Source: Spinacia oleracea (Eukaryota; Streptophyta; Magnoliopsida; Caryophyllales; Amaranthaceae). Taken from it: a stretch of DNA of 64,000 nucleotides. The number at the start of each line of letters is the position of its first letter. The stretch's first letter is position 1. Below are positions 45,976 through 56,334 of the stretch, piece by piece. The position numbers were made by a program, and so were the translations under genes. The DNA lies in contig NC_079491.1 in NCBI RefSeq assembly GCF_020520425.1, forward strand, positions 2,852,001-2,916,000, written 5' to 3'. Under the pieces are notes generated by a model. The model was given only the letters and a program-made list of their open reading frames with translations. It ran no database searches and was not told where the DNA came from.

Positions 45976-46345
45976 TCTATATATATATGAATAATTAAAT
46001 AATAGTCAGGAATATAAATCAGATTAAAACGTACATAATATGAATCAATTATTTTTCTGTCAAGATTAGGTTTCTACTTTCAGGTACTCATATGTCTCTT
46101 TGATCAGTTCACTACGAGTACAAATTGACGACATTTACCTTGATCATGTTTGTTTCTTTGCTTAATTTTATCCTCATGACTGTTATTTTATCTCTCTCTT
46201 TGCCAGACTAGACTTTGCTTATTTTTATTTAGTTTTAACAGTAGTTTCATATTCTTTGTTGTTCATGTTATTTTATGATCAAGTTTGCAGTAGTTTCATA
46301 TTCTTTGAATGACTAGTATAGTATATGTTCTTGTGATTAGATAGC

Positions 46346-48550
46346 ATGGATAATGATAGGAGTTGGATGCATATACAAGGGTTGAGAAATCGGCTACAAC
46401 CAACTTATCGAAATGGTGTTCAAAATTTTCTCGATTTTGCTTTCAAAGACACAATCCCTAATACCGGGGCTAAGAAAAGGTGTCCTTGTTTGAAGTGTCG
46501 AAATTACATCGACCATAATCGAGAGACAATGCGGGCTCATCTTTTGCGAGTAGGAATGGAGCCTGACTATAATCCGTGGATATTCCATGGAGAAGAACAA
46601 CTTGACATGGGAAACATGGAAATGTCCGAGGAGGAAGGTGATTTGTTTGATGATGAAGATCCTCTCGTATCCGAGGAGATGGCTGCTTTGGTGCATGATG
46701 CCACAAATGTAGTGCCCGAGAATTTGAATGATAGAGATGAAGAGGATAAAGACCATCCTGAAATTCCTGATAAGTTTTATAGGTTAATGAAAGATGCAGA
46801 AGAAGAATTATTCTCGGGTTGTAAAACCTTTTCAAGGTTGGAGTTCATCGTAACTCTCTTACATCTCAAGGTTAGTGGACATTGGCATGATAAGTCCTTT
46901 ACTTTGCTGCTTAGTGCGTTACATAAGGCCTTCAATTATGATCCTAAATTTCCAAAGAGCTCCCGTGAAGCCCAGAAGTGCACAAAAGATCTTGGGTTGA
47001 ATTATGTGAAGATCCATGCTTGTGTAAATCATTGCATTCTTTATAGAAAGGAGTATGAAAATGTCGATTCATGCCCTACTTGTGAGGAGTCCAGATGGAA
47101 AGAAGGTAGTGGTGAATTTGATGATAGTGTCACATTTTCGGAATCTCAAGGGACCTCACAACGGATTCCTAGAATACCTCGTCTAGTTCTTCGTTATTTT
47201 CCTTTAGTTCCTAGGCTTCAAAGGCTTTTTATGTCTTCAAAAATTGCTAAGCACATGAGATGGCATAAGGATAGGAAGCGAGTTGATAAGGACGTATTAA
47301 GGCATCCATCTGATTCAAAGGCATGGGAGAAGCTCGATGATTCATTTCCTGATTTTGCAGCAGATCCACGTAATGTGAGATTAGGTCTTTCAACTGATGG
47401 TTTCAATCCTGGTGCACATTTAGGCACTAAGTACAGTATATGGCCAGTCTTTTTAGTGCCATATAATCTCCCACCATGGATGTGTATGACAAGTCCTTAC
47501 ATCATGCTATCACTCTTAATTCCTGGTCCAAAGTCCCCCGGAAATGATATAGATGTGTTCTTGGAGCCGTTGATCGATGAATTTCAAGAGTTATGGGAAG
47601 TTGGGGTGAAAACTTATGATTCACATAGTCGCCAAAATTTTAATATGAAGGCAGCGCTATTGTGGACAATGAGTGATTTTCCTGCTTACGGGAATCTGTC
47701 TTGTTGGAGTACTTGTGGTAAACTTGCTTGCCCAACATGTCATAAGCATACTTGGCACAAGCGGTTAAAGCATGGATCGAAAGAATGCTTTAAAGGTACT
47801 CGTATGTTCTTGGAACCCGATCATAGGTGGAGAAATGACAAGAAATCTTTTGATGGGGAAAAGGAGAGACGACCACCTCCTATTCCTTTGTCAGGGGATG
47901 AGATATTAGAGGCATTTGATGGTGTCCCCAATGTGATTTTTGGGAAGAAGCGAAAGAGAACCGATCGATACTTGTTTGACCAATGGAAGAAGTTGAGCAT
48001 CTTCTTTAGACTTCCTTATTGGAGTAAGCTTTTGATAAGACACAACTTAGATGTCATGCATATTGAAAAGAACATTTGTGACAGTATATTAGGAACAATA
48101 CTTGATATTCCTAACAAGAAAAAAGACACCTTGAAAGCTCGAAAGGATTTGAAGGAGATGAATGTGCATCATAATTTAATTCCTATTAAGATAGGTGATA
48201 AATATGCCATCCCTAGAGCACCATATCAGTTGACATCTATAGAGAGGCGTAAAGTATTGGAGTTCTTGTCCAAGGTTAAAGTGCCAGATGGTTACTCTTC
48301 TAACATAGCTCGATGTGCAAGTATGGAAGACGGAAAAATCTCAAACATGAAAAGTCATGATTGTCATGTGTTCTTGCAAGATTTGCTTAAACCGGCATTT
48401 CAAGGTATCTTACCTAAGGAGGTGCTAGAACCTTTGGTTGAGCTTAGCTTATTTTTTAAGCAATTATGTTCTAAAACTCTAAAAATTGATGTGTTGGAGA
48501 AGATGGAAAAGAGTATTGCAATTACTCTTAGCAAGCTTGAAAAGGTATAA
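46346..48550 (+). CDS. CACTA transposase (TNP2-like, Transposase_21), C-terminally truncated
   Basis: 734 codons from ATG at 46346. Residues about 4-80 form the transposase-associated zinc domain (RSWMHIQGLRNRLQPTYRNG, FLDFAFKDT, CPCLKCRNYI). Residues about 345-600 are the Transposase_21 core: LGLSTDGFNPGAHLGTKYSI, YNLPPWMCM, LLIPGPKSPGNDIDVFLEPL, AALLWTMSDFPAYGNLSCWS, ACPTCHKHTWHKRL, then HNLDVMHIEKNICDSILGTI. The frame ends inside the following DUF4218-type segment (LVELSLFFKQLCSKTLKIDV, TLSKLEKV), then stops directly at the element's subterminal repeats. Full TNP2-like proteins continue for several hundred residues, so this one is truncated by an internal deletion or rearrangement at about 48547. 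The remaining frame is free of stops. Whether it transposes itself is doubtful; it may be moved by related enzymes. Confidence 0.88.
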   Translation: MDNDRSWMHIQGLRNRLQPTYRNGVQNFLDFAFKDTIPNTGAKKRCPCLKCRNYIDHNRETMRAHLLRVGMEPDYNPWIFHGEEQLDMGNMEMSEEEGDLFDDEDPLVSEEMAALVHDATNVVPENLNDRDEEDKDHPEIPDKFYRLMKDAEEELFSGCKTFSRLEFIVTLLHLKVSGHWHDKSFTLLLSALHKAFNYDPKFPKSSREAQKCTKDLGLNYVKIHACVNHCILYRKEYENVDSCPTCEESRWKEGSGEFDDSVTFSESQGTSQRIPRIPRLVLRYFPLVPRLQRLFMSSKIAKHMRWHKDRKRVDKDVLRHPSDSKAWEKLDDSFPDFAADPRNVRLGLSTDGFNPGAHLGTKYSIWPVFLVPYNLPPWMCMTSPYIMLSLLIPGPKSPGNDIDVFLEPLIDEFQELWEVGVKTYDSHSRQNFNMKAALLWTMSDFPAYGNLSCWSTCGKLACPTCHKHTWHKRLKHGSKECFKGTRMFLEPDHRWRNDKKSFDGEKERRPPPIPLSGDEILEAFDGVPNVIFGKKRKRTDRYLFDQWKKLSIFFRLPYWSKLLIRHNLDVMHIEKNICDSILGTILDIPNKKKDTLKARKDLKEMNVHHNLIPIKIGDKYAIPRAPYQLTSIERRKVLEFLSKVKVPDGYSSNIARCASMEDGKISNMKSHDCHVFLQDLLKPAFQGILPKEVLEPLVELSLFFKQLCSKTLKIDVLEKMEKSIAITLSKLEKV

Positions 48551-48716
48551 GACCAAAGAGGGCGCTTATTATTATTTGCCCTGAAAAGCTAATACGACGG
48601 TTGTAACAGGGCGATGTTGAGGGCGATTATAGGGTCGCCTTTGTAGCTTAACAGGGCGATATTTTGATCAAAGAGGGCGACTTATTTCGCCCTCTTTGGT
48701 CTTATATGTTGTAGTG
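48547..48716. repeat. CACTA right end with a duplicated inverted terminus (hairpin)
   Basis: TATAAGACCAAAGAGGGCG at 48547-48565 is the inverse of CGCCCTCTTTGGTCTTATA at 48688-48706. So the inner part of a terminus occurs twice, inverted, about 120 bp apart, and the left copy is fused to the transposase frame. Confidence 0.8.
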
Positions 48717-48896
48717 GGTACAAAATAGTAATGTTCCGCAAATAGGAAGATATTGTCACAAAATAGTTACATCCCAATTTTAAGTATTGAATTATGAATG
48801 TATGATTTCGATCTATTTTTTATAGACCAAGATTATATTTCCTAAGTAACCAAAACAAGAAGAAAAAAAATAGTTTTATTTTTAGAATTACAAAGT

Positions 48897-49338
48897 TTAT
48901 AGATTATCGAACAAATCACCCTTGTCAATTAGTTGTTTAGAGAGTTTAAAATCAGATTCGGCGCTAAAAAGTCCTGAAAACACAGGAGGAGGTATAGTAA
49001 TTCCAGATCCAGAAATGATTTTACTGCAAATTATCAAATCTTTTGTAACAACTTCATTAATAGTTTTGCTAGCACCCTTAAAATCGCCACTAGAAATTGT
49101 TTCTTTTATCCACCCACCTCTATGACTTAAAACTTTCGTAATGTACGAGTTCATTTTTTCCATGGCTTGTCTCGTTTTCGAGTCAGTGGTTCTATCGTGG
49201 AGAATTTTTTGCACGTCTTTTTTGAGTTGATTAACATCGTTAATCGCGCAATCAACCATTGATTTGATGACTTCTACGCCTTTTGTAAATTCTTTGTGGG
49301 TGTTGTTTATGCAGCTAGTGCATGCGACGGGAGCATTA
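48897..49338 (-). pseudogene. PMEI-like copy B, signal peptide and start lost
   Basis: From NAPVACTSCINNTHKEF to the stop at 48897 the frame matches copy A throughout (TDSKTRQAMEKMNSYITKVL, SGDFKGASKTINEVVTKDLI, SGSGITIPPPVFSGL). Upstream of NAPV the match ends abruptly at about 49338. Instead of the first conserved Cys and signal peptide there is sequence (ACATGTAAATACTTTGTCTT) that corresponds to DNA roughly 600 bp upstream of copy A (about 38330-38400). A deletion thus removed the promoter, start and signal peptide. The frame stays open to an ATG at 49394, but that start gives no proper signal peptide and lacks the first Cys. Probably dead or mislocalised. Confidence 0.8.
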
Positions 49339-49488
49339 ATTATAAAAATAACATGTAAATACTTTGTCTTATATAACATCTTTAAACATAACATGTACCG
49401 TATGTGTTAGTAGAAATATAATTATAAAAATCCAACACGTAAATACTTTGTCTTATATCTTAACCAACAACTATGGTCAACGTTTTAA

Positions 49489-50021
49489 GGGGTAGTTTGG
49501 TTCGCACGGGGTAAATGGAATGGAATCAAGAATGGGATAGAATTAAGGGAATGGAAATCATTCCCTTTGATTTAAAAAGTTGTTTGGGATGCTTATATTC
49601 ATTTTTTCCATTCATTTTCTCTCTCACCACTCTTTCTGCCGCCGACCGCCGCCAACCACCCGCTTCCACCTCTGTCTCCGCCCCCTCCACCCTCTCCCCT
49701 CTGTCAGAGCCCCCTCCTTCCCCCTCTCCCCTCTGTCGATGCCCCTCCTTCTTCCTCTGCCGACGTCGCCGCCACTCCCCCTCCCCTCTATCAACGTCGC
49801 CGCCACTCCCCCTCCCCTCTATCGACGTCGCTACTTCTCCCTCTCTCCTCTGTAGACGCCCCTCTCCCTCCCTCCCTCTGTCGGTGCGGATGTGTCAGCG
49901 TAGATGTGTCGGCGGAGCTGGTTGTTGACGGCGGTCGGCGGGGCTGGTTGTTGATGGCGGTCGGTAACCTAGAAGGTGGCCGGAATTTGGTGGTCGCGTG
50001 GTCGGAGGTTAGATCTAGGGT

Positions 50022-50064
<43 letters not shown>

Positions 50065-50260
50065 GTGGGGGAAGTGAAGATGGGAAAGGGAATGGAAAAG
50101 TCTTGGGAGGGTGGGGAATGAGGGTAGAGGGTTTTGGGGTAAACTCAAAAAGGAAAAAGGGTAAAGGGAATGATGAAAGAGGTCTAACAAACAATAACAA
50201 AGGGAATGATTGTAGCCCATTCTCTTTCCCTTTAAATATTACCCCCAACCAAACGCCCCC
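49489..50260. mobile_element. Non-autonomous inverted-end element (PIF/Harbinger- or hAT-like)
   Basis: AGGGGTAGTTTGGTTCGCAC at the left and the inverse (ACCAACCAAACGCCCCCTT) at the right form short inverted repeats. Next to them TCAAGAATGGGATAGAATTA/AGGGAATG words recur inverted. The paralogous region upstream of copy A lacks it. The centre is a C/T-rich tract (49630-49900, CTCCCTCTCC words) and a (GA)n run at about 50022-50060 that open meaningless frames on both strands. Confidence 0.6.
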
Positions 50261-50350
50261 TTACAAAATACATTGTTTTAGTATCATCTATTAATAGTTT
50301 TAGTATCATTTATTAATTTTTTTTTTTAATTTGAATAGTTTATTTCATAT

Positions 50351-50383
<33 letters not shown>

Positions 50384-50408
50384 AAATGAGCCACATGCAT
50401 GTGAAATA

Positions 50409-50634
50409 CTTCCTCCGTTCTTTTTTAAATGACACAATCATTTAGGCATGTTTGCCAATGCACGATTTCAAACATTAATATCTCTAATTGTGTATCGGAA
50501 AAAATTATAAAAAGTTAATAAGACCCCACACGACTATATTTTTTCTTATGTATAAACCACAAAAGGAAGTCTAATGTGTTCGTGTGAATAGTGTCTAAAA
50601 CCCCATTGTGTCATGTAAATAAGAACAGAGAAAG
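50409..50634. mobile_element. Stowaway-like MITE, diverged
   Basis: CTTCCTCCGTTCTTTTTTAA and the inverse TTATTAGAACAGAGAAAG-like end, with TA borders; inner TGACACAATCATTTAG and CATTGTGTCATG also pair. Follows a poly-T run at about 50352-50380. Confidence 0.65.
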
Positions 50635-51039
50635 TATAAATTATAATTCGGGGCATGGCATTAGAACCAGAGTCCTATTATACACAGATCATTTGTGTTA
50701 AACATTAAGCCAAGACCTCATTTATATATTTAGACAATAATGTTAAAGATTTAGATTTAACATATCGTATACAAATCCTTAATCTTTACCACTAGCAAGA
50801 TCGATCCCATTGGTTTTTCATCTATTTTTCATATTCCGGCCTAGTTAATTAACATATTAATTAGTTAGCCCCTTGTACGTAAAATGGTAAAGTACGTACT
50901 CAATATGAGTATATAAAATTTTCCGTGGGCGTACGTGTAAATGTGTAACTACGTATATGTAACAATTTTTTTTGTTTTGAATAATAGCAATACAAACTAC
51001 AAATGGAAAATTAAACTTGAATTTGTTTCCTACAAAATT

Positions 51040-51931
51040 TGTTAAATACGGGTTTGGGCTGCATCCGTCATTAATAGAGAGAGTACACTTAACAAAATCG
51101 TAGGAGGTCCCACCTTAAAATCATATGGCAATAAGGGGAGTAGCCCCTTGGCCTTATTAAGTGTTTAACACTCTTTTCTCTTTTATCAATGTGGGACTCT
51201 CACACGTGATGTTTCATGGGTCAGATCTAACACTTTCCCTCACGTGTGAGCTTTTCAATATGGGTCACATGTGATGTTTCATGGGCCAGAGTGTCTTTAT
51301 CACTCTCCCTCACATGGATCCCGTTCAGTTGGCCCAGAATACAGTACAGTAATGTCTCAACTGTGGGTCTGGCTCTGATACCATGTTAAATAAGGGTTTG
51401 GGCCGCATCCGTCATCAAGAGAGAGAGCTCACTTAACAAGTCCAAAGGAGGTTCCACTTAAAACCATATGGCAACAAGGGGAGTAGCCCCTTGGCTTTAT
51501 TAAGTGTTTAACTCTTTTCTCTTTTATCAATGTGGGACTCTCACACAGTCACACGTGATGTTTCATGGGTCAGATCTTAACACTTCCCGTTACGTGTGAG
51601 GTCTCTTTTCAATATGGGTCACATGCGATGTTTCATGGGTCAGAGTGTCTTTTATCACTCCCCCTCACATGGACCCGCTCAGTTGGCCCAGAATACAGTA
51701 CAGTAAGGTTCCAGTTGTGGGCTTGGCTCTGATACCATGTTAAATACGGGTCTGGGCCGCACCCGTCATCAAGAGTGAGAGTCCACTTAACAAGACCGTA
51801 GGAGGTTCCACTTTAAAACCATATGGCAATAATGGGAGTAGCCCCTTGGCCTTATGAAGTGTTTAACACTTTTTTCTCTTTTATCAATGTGGGGTTCTCA
51901 CACGTGATGTTTCATGGGTCAGATCTTAACA
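51040..51931 (-). mobile_element. Tandem TRIM retrotransposon (LTR-internal-LTR-internal-LTR)
   Basis: Three LTRs of 193-199 bp (51040-51232, 51384-51582, 51738-51931), each TGTTA...TAACA, separated by two internal regions of about 150 bp. On the minus strand each internal region begins with TGGTATCAGAGCCA, complementary to the initiator tRNA-Met 3' end, directly after an LTR end. Each closes with a purine tract just before the next LTR (GTGAGGGAAAG; changed to ACGGGAAG in one). A perfect 5-bp target duplication AAATT (51035-51039 and 51932-51936) flanks the whole array. No coding capacity: a TRIM, dependent on other elements. Confidence 0.9.
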
Positions 51932-52111
51932 AAATTTAACCAATATGATAAATTAATAATTAATATTGAAATCACAAGAGAAATAATAAGACCGTAATTA
52001 AACTTAGGCTCCTCCCTCCTGTATTAATGGTCTCAAAGACTATTTTAATATGTTCTAAAAATGTTACTTCGTATAACAATTCCTATGATCATATTTTTGG
52101 ATGAGATTTTA

Positions 52112-52350
52112 TACTACAAGAAATGGTAGCATTAATGACGGAATATCCCATCACTAAAGACCAATAATCGTCATAAAAGGGGGCCACCATTAATGAAAAA
52201 TTCCGTCGTTAACCCGTCGCAAAAAGACATTTGCGACGGTTGTTCTCGTTTTTGTTTGATTATTATCCCCGTCGCAATTAAAGGCTTTTACGACGGGATT
52301 TTTAATCCGTCGTAATTAGATTGTCGTTAAAGATACAAATTCTTATAGTG
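52112..52350. mobile_element. CACTA-type MITE
   Basis: Left end TACTACAAGAAATGGTAGCA (first base changed from C) and inverted right end CACTATAAGAATTTGTATCT. The interior holds TTTGCGACGG, CCCGTCG and TTAACGACGG words. Same family as 54563-54810, 56079-56334 and 56936-57341. It lies downstream of PMEI copy C. Confidence 0.8.
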
Positions 52351-52576
52351 TTTTAAGCTGATATATTATTCCGCAAAAAGGAAGATATTAAAAAAAAGGT
52401 AATATTACATACAATTTTAAGTATTGAAGTATGAATTTTTTATCTCTATTTGCTCCTATAATCGAGATCATATCTCCTAAGTAAACAAAAAAAAAAAAAC
52501 TTTTGTTTTTAGAATTACAAGTTTATATATCTAGAGATTAAACATGTCTCTCGTTCAATAGACAAAAAAATCGTCC

Positions 52577-53125
52577 TTAATCCTTAGGTTTTAAGGTAAT
52601 TAATTGATTAGAGAGCTTATAATCAGATTCGATATTAAAAAGTCCAGAAAATACAGGACGAGGTATATTAATTCCAGACGCGGAAATAATTTGACTACAA
52701 GCTCTCAAATCCCCAAAAACAATTCCATTAATCATAACGGTAGCTTCCTTAAAATTTCCCAAATTAACTTTTCCTTGTATCACCCTATTTTTAGATGACA
52801 TACTTGAAATGTAAGGTTCAATTTGTTGGATGACTTGTCTCGTTTTCGGGTCCGTGGTTCTAAGGTCACGTATCATGGTCACGTCTTCTTTTAACGTCGT
52901 AACGTCGTTATCGGCGCAATCAAGCATTGCGTCGACGACATCTACGCCCGTACGAATGTCTTTTCCGATGCCGTGTACGCAACTCGTGCATTCGACGGGA
53001 GCATTTGTTACGCTACACATTTGGTTGATGAGTGTAACGTTAATGACCTTACCATGTGTTTTGGAGATTATTATGCAAATGAGAGAAATTAGTAGTATGA
53101 TGTTTTGCTTGTAATAAAAAGCCAT
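52577..53125 (-). CDS. PMEI-like secreted inhibitor, copy C
   Basis: A 182-residue single-exon frame. Residues 1-24 are a signal peptide (MAFYYKQNIILLISLICIII, SKTHG). The PMEI-fold cysteines are C37 and C46 (MCSVTNAPVECTSC, with extra C49), C70 (DCADNDVTTLKEDV) and C143 (DLRACSQII). The end SASGINIPRPVFSGLFNIES matches copies A and B. It is more divergent than A is from B. The expected location is the apoplast or secretory pathway and the expected role is inhibition of a cell-wall enzyme; neither target nor activity can be read from sequence. A TATA-like TATATATATACC lies near 53233-53244, about 110 bp upstream. The minus-strand leader holds (CA)n/(AC)n and poly-A runs. Confidence 0.72.
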   Translation of the reverse strand: MAFYYKQNIILLISLICIIISKTHGKVINVTLINQMCSVTNAPVECTSCVHGIGKDIRTGVDVVDAMLDCADNDVTTLKEDVTMIRDLRTTDPKTRQVIQQIEPYISSMSSKNRVIQGKVNLGNFKEATVMINGIVFGDLRACSQIISASGINIPRPVFSGLFNIESDYKLSNQLITLKPKD

Positions 53126-53451
53126 TGAATTTGATTTTTAAATTTGTGTGTGTGTGTGTGTTTGTGGGTGTGTTTTTTTTTTGTTTTTTTTTTTTTATAT
53201 ATGTAAATGTATGTTTTGTTTTGCTTACTTGAGGTATATATATACCTTATTCCTAAATAGATATGGTATCTTGCACCATCCAATATTGATCTCCAACTAT
53301 AGTAAAAGAAATCAGGATGCATGTTTATATATGTCCGTCTTAGAATAATGGTTTACATTGTGTTATTCATTGCTTACATGTTTAGCATCAGTGTCGGAGC
53401 TACGATTATGTCGTGATTATGGGTTCTGTGCAATTTCTCAATTCGTGGACT

Positions 53452-53703
53452 ATGGACCGTGGTGCACATAGAGCTACGTGCACCAAAAAAACATATGTGC
53501 ATAAGTAAAAGAACACGAAACTACGGCAAAAGAACATGCGATATAATATTTCACTTTTTTATTATAAAAATAATATTTATTTTACTATTTATTAAAACCT
53601 AAATAAAAAAAATACTCATGTTCTTTTCTCGTAACCAGATATTCTTTCAATTATATACTAATGTTCTTTTGGTGCACGTAGCTCTATTTGCACCATGGTC
53701 CAC
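53452..53703. mobile_element. MITE with 32-bp inverted ends
   Basis: ATGGACCGTGGTGCACATAG ... GCTACGTGCACC at the left pairs with GGTGCACGTAGCTCTATTTG ... CACCATGGTCCA at the right. AT-rich centre with no gene. From 53704 to 54437 the sequence is AT-rich; a minus-strand tRNA-like stretch (TTGAACCCATGACCTGG near 53788) may be a SINE or transposon remnant. Confidence 0.75.
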
Positions 53704-54439
53704 CTTCTAAATTGCGAAAATAAAGCCCTTACTCAACTAATTAAAAGGAAAAAAAAGGAAAGAGAATTAAAAAAGGAATTGTTAAGAATTGAACCCATGA
53801 CCTGGTTATAACATAACAACACCTTTACCACTACAATTTTTTTTTTAAACCCTGTAGAATCTAATTATATTAATATCTAAAATTTGGGGCATGTGTGGTG
53901 GCTCACCCCACACACCCCAAGAACCGCCTATGTTTAGCATTATATTTATAGTTTTATTAATGTAAATCAGGCTGAAATCAGGTTATTCATGCTTACATGT
54001 TTAGCGTTATATTTACACGATTTTCACTGATATGTACTTGTTTGAACTGAACTGAACTTATCGAAAATTACGTTAATGGTAAATTATATTCGTAATTGGT
54101 TAACCTTTATCTCAACTTATTGATCACGAAATAATTAAGTGAAAACAAAATGGGATTAAAAAAAACCATAACCTAATTAATTGCGTGCATGTGAATTTTA
54201 AGACCATGTTTTATGATGAGATTAACTTGTACTACTAATTTTGAGATAAATTAATTCTTCGTACGTTATCAATATCTTAATCACACAAACTTTCTATTAT
54301 GAGTAATAATTCCAGAAACTAACCTTCTTTGAGTTGGATGTTTGATCGATTTCTTCCATGTTATCTCTATAATATGAAGCAATAAAATCGCACTTACCCA
54401 AATTTTGAGTGTTGTATGGGCAAATCAAGAGATGTAGAC

Positions 54440-55325
54440 TAGCTGAGTCGAGTCGAGTCGAATTTTAGTCTTTTTGAGCTGAGTTGGATAAGAGTTTTTA
54501 GTGTTCGATCTAACTCGAGTTTGAACTAGCTTTGAAAATTCTTATTCGAGCTTGGTTCGTTATACTACAAAAAATTGTACCATTAACGACGGAAAATCCC
54601 GTTGCTAAAGGCCAATAATCGTTGACTAATGACGGAATTTTCTGTCCTGAACCCGTCATAAAAGGGGGTTGTCATTAATGGAAATCCCGTCGTAAATCGT
54701 AAAAGACATTTGCGACGGTTGTTCCCGTCTTTGTTTGGTTGTTAGCCCTGTCGCAAAAATTTTGACCCGCCGTAATTAAGTTGTCGTTAAAGATACAAAT
54801 TCTTGTAGTGTTATGACTTTGGTTTGTTCGAGCTTTGTTCACGAACAAGCTTGTTCGCATTTCGAGTTTGAGCTCGAGTTTAAACGAGTTGAAATCGAGC
54901 TTGATAAACTAAACGGGCTTTAAATTGAAGTTATCATTATAACCAAAAAGTTATTGGTTCATTTATTATATTAAGTTTTTACAAATGTTTCTACAATAAA
55001 TATATAGGACCAATTACTGGTATACACAATGAGAATTTTGATTTCATTTAAAGAAATATGTCGAAAGAAACTGAAATAGTTTTAAATTTTCATATATTTT
55101 TTCGAGCTTAAACGAGATTTTAATTTGAACATAATTACGATTGTAAAAGAACTTAAATTACTTGTTCACAAATGTTAACGAGTCGAACATGAAGGTTTTC
55201 GAGCTTGACTCGTTTACTTAACGAGCTTAATTTTTTGTTTAAGCTTGTTTATTAATTTATCAAACGAGATATGACTGAGCTTAATTGTTCGCGAATAGTT
55301 CACGAACGTATCGACTCATTTACTC
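54440..55325. repeat. CGAGCTTG dispersed repeat, longest copy
   Basis: Runs from TGAGTCGAGTCGAGTCGAAT to ATAGTTCACGAACGTATCGA, with both ends rich in ACTCGTTTA/GAGTCGAG words of inverse sense. Interrupted by a CACTA MITE at 54563-54810. It may be an element with imperfect inverted ends; no coding capacity. The following 55331-56078 is AT-rich with a (TA)n run at about 55935-55962 and no gene seen. Confidence 0.55.
54563..54810. mobile_element. CACTA-type MITE nested in the CGAGCTTG repeat, TSD TTA
   Basis: TACTACAAAAAATTGTACCA at the left, CAAATTCTTGTAGTG at the right, flanked by TTA (54560-54562 and 54811-54813). In the uninterrupted copy at about 9210-9240 the host sequence is continuous. 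Confidence 0.82.
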
Positions 55326-55929
55326 CTCTAGGCAAACGCAATCAATCTCTATTATACAAGTCAAAAGGTGAGGTTCTTTTAGTAAATCCACCTTTTTGTC
55401 CACATTATATTACTAAAGTACCCTCCTCGCTTATAGAATAGAGAAAATAATGACAACCTACCCAATAGGAAAAGCTCAAAGAAGCATTTTAATCAATCTA
55501 GCCCCTTAAATAAATTATTAGCTCGTTAATAAATCTATTTATATGCGTTCTTCTCTATCTAACTTATATGTTATCGCACTTATATTTATTTTTTACATGT
55601 TATTTCAGGTTTAAAGTAATAACACAAATACATTTCTTATATATATTCGCACGCATCGCGTACATATAAAACTAGTCTTATACAAGTAAAATACGGACGA
55701 CAAACAAAGCAATATATTTTTGGCACATCTTGTAACAAGATGGATGTTAATGAGTCGAAGTTTGTATGGTTATACGATTTCCCCAAAGTTCTTAACTTTG
55801 ACGAATCTTAATTTACATTAATAAAATCGAAAATGATAAAGGTCGCAACATGTGACCTTTAAGTCGTGTTACAATGATGACATGGCATTCTTATGTGTCA
55901 TGATTTAAATTGGAATCTGAAATACTTAA

Positions 55930-55962
<33 letters not shown>

Positions 55963-56078
55963 TACTATACATGTTTAAAATAATGGTAGGAAAATCTTAA
56001 TATTCTAATTTGTTTTTTTCTTTATATCGATTACCTTATTTACATATTTTCATAGTAAAATTTTTGTATTGATAGTAA

Positions 56079-56334
56079 CACTACAAGAATTTATATCTTT
56101 AATGACAACCTAATTACGACGGGTCAAAAATCCCGTCGCAAAAGCCTTTACGACGGGAATAACCATCGCAAATATCTTTTACGACGGTTTTACGACGAAT
56201 TCACGACGGGATTTTCTATTAACGACGGCCCCCTTTTATGACGGGTTCGCGACAGGAAATCACGTCGTTAATCAACGATTATTGGTCTTTCGCGACGGGA
56301 TTTCCCGTCGTTAATAGTACAATTACTTGTAGTG
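56079..56334. mobile_element. CACTA-type MITE, TSD TAA
   Basis: CACTACAAGAATTTATATCT at the left, GTACAATTACTTGTAGTG at the right, flanked by TAA on both sides. Interior GACGGG/CCCGTCG words. Orientation opposite to the copies at 52112 and 54563. Confidence 0.85.

Larger units (their letters stand above)
43916..48716 (+). mobile_element. CACTA (En/Spm) DNA transposon, 4.8 kb, TSD GGT
   Basis: Left end CACTACAAAAATATAGAGCA and inverted right end CACTACAACATATAAGACCA, flanked by GGT on both sides (43913-43915 and 48717-48719). Subterminal zones (43937-44145 and 48552-48690) are packed with GGGCGA/TCGCCC words, the usual binding-site arrays of CACTA transposases. The paralogous segment downstream of PMEI copy A still holds the unoccupied site, ACACTAATGGTACAAATAGT (about 36522-36541), with one GGT. 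Cargo: a probable promoter/5' UTR zone (44150-44530), a bHLH gene fragment (45685-45975) and a transposase gene lacking its 3' part (46346-48550). Confidence 0.92.

Noticed and set aside
46394-46835. Antisense frames of about 120 residues
   Set aside because: Shadows of the CACTA transposase gene, which has clear domains on the plus strand.
49515-50250. Several long frames in C/T- and GA-rich sequence
   Set aside because: Low-complexity composition (CTCCCTCTCC, GAGAGA) opens all frames; no motif, and the tract lies within an inverted-end element.
51040-51931. Simple satellite array
   Set aside because: Primer-binding site, purine tract, TGTTA/TAACA ends and a 5-bp target duplication show that it is a tandem TRIM.
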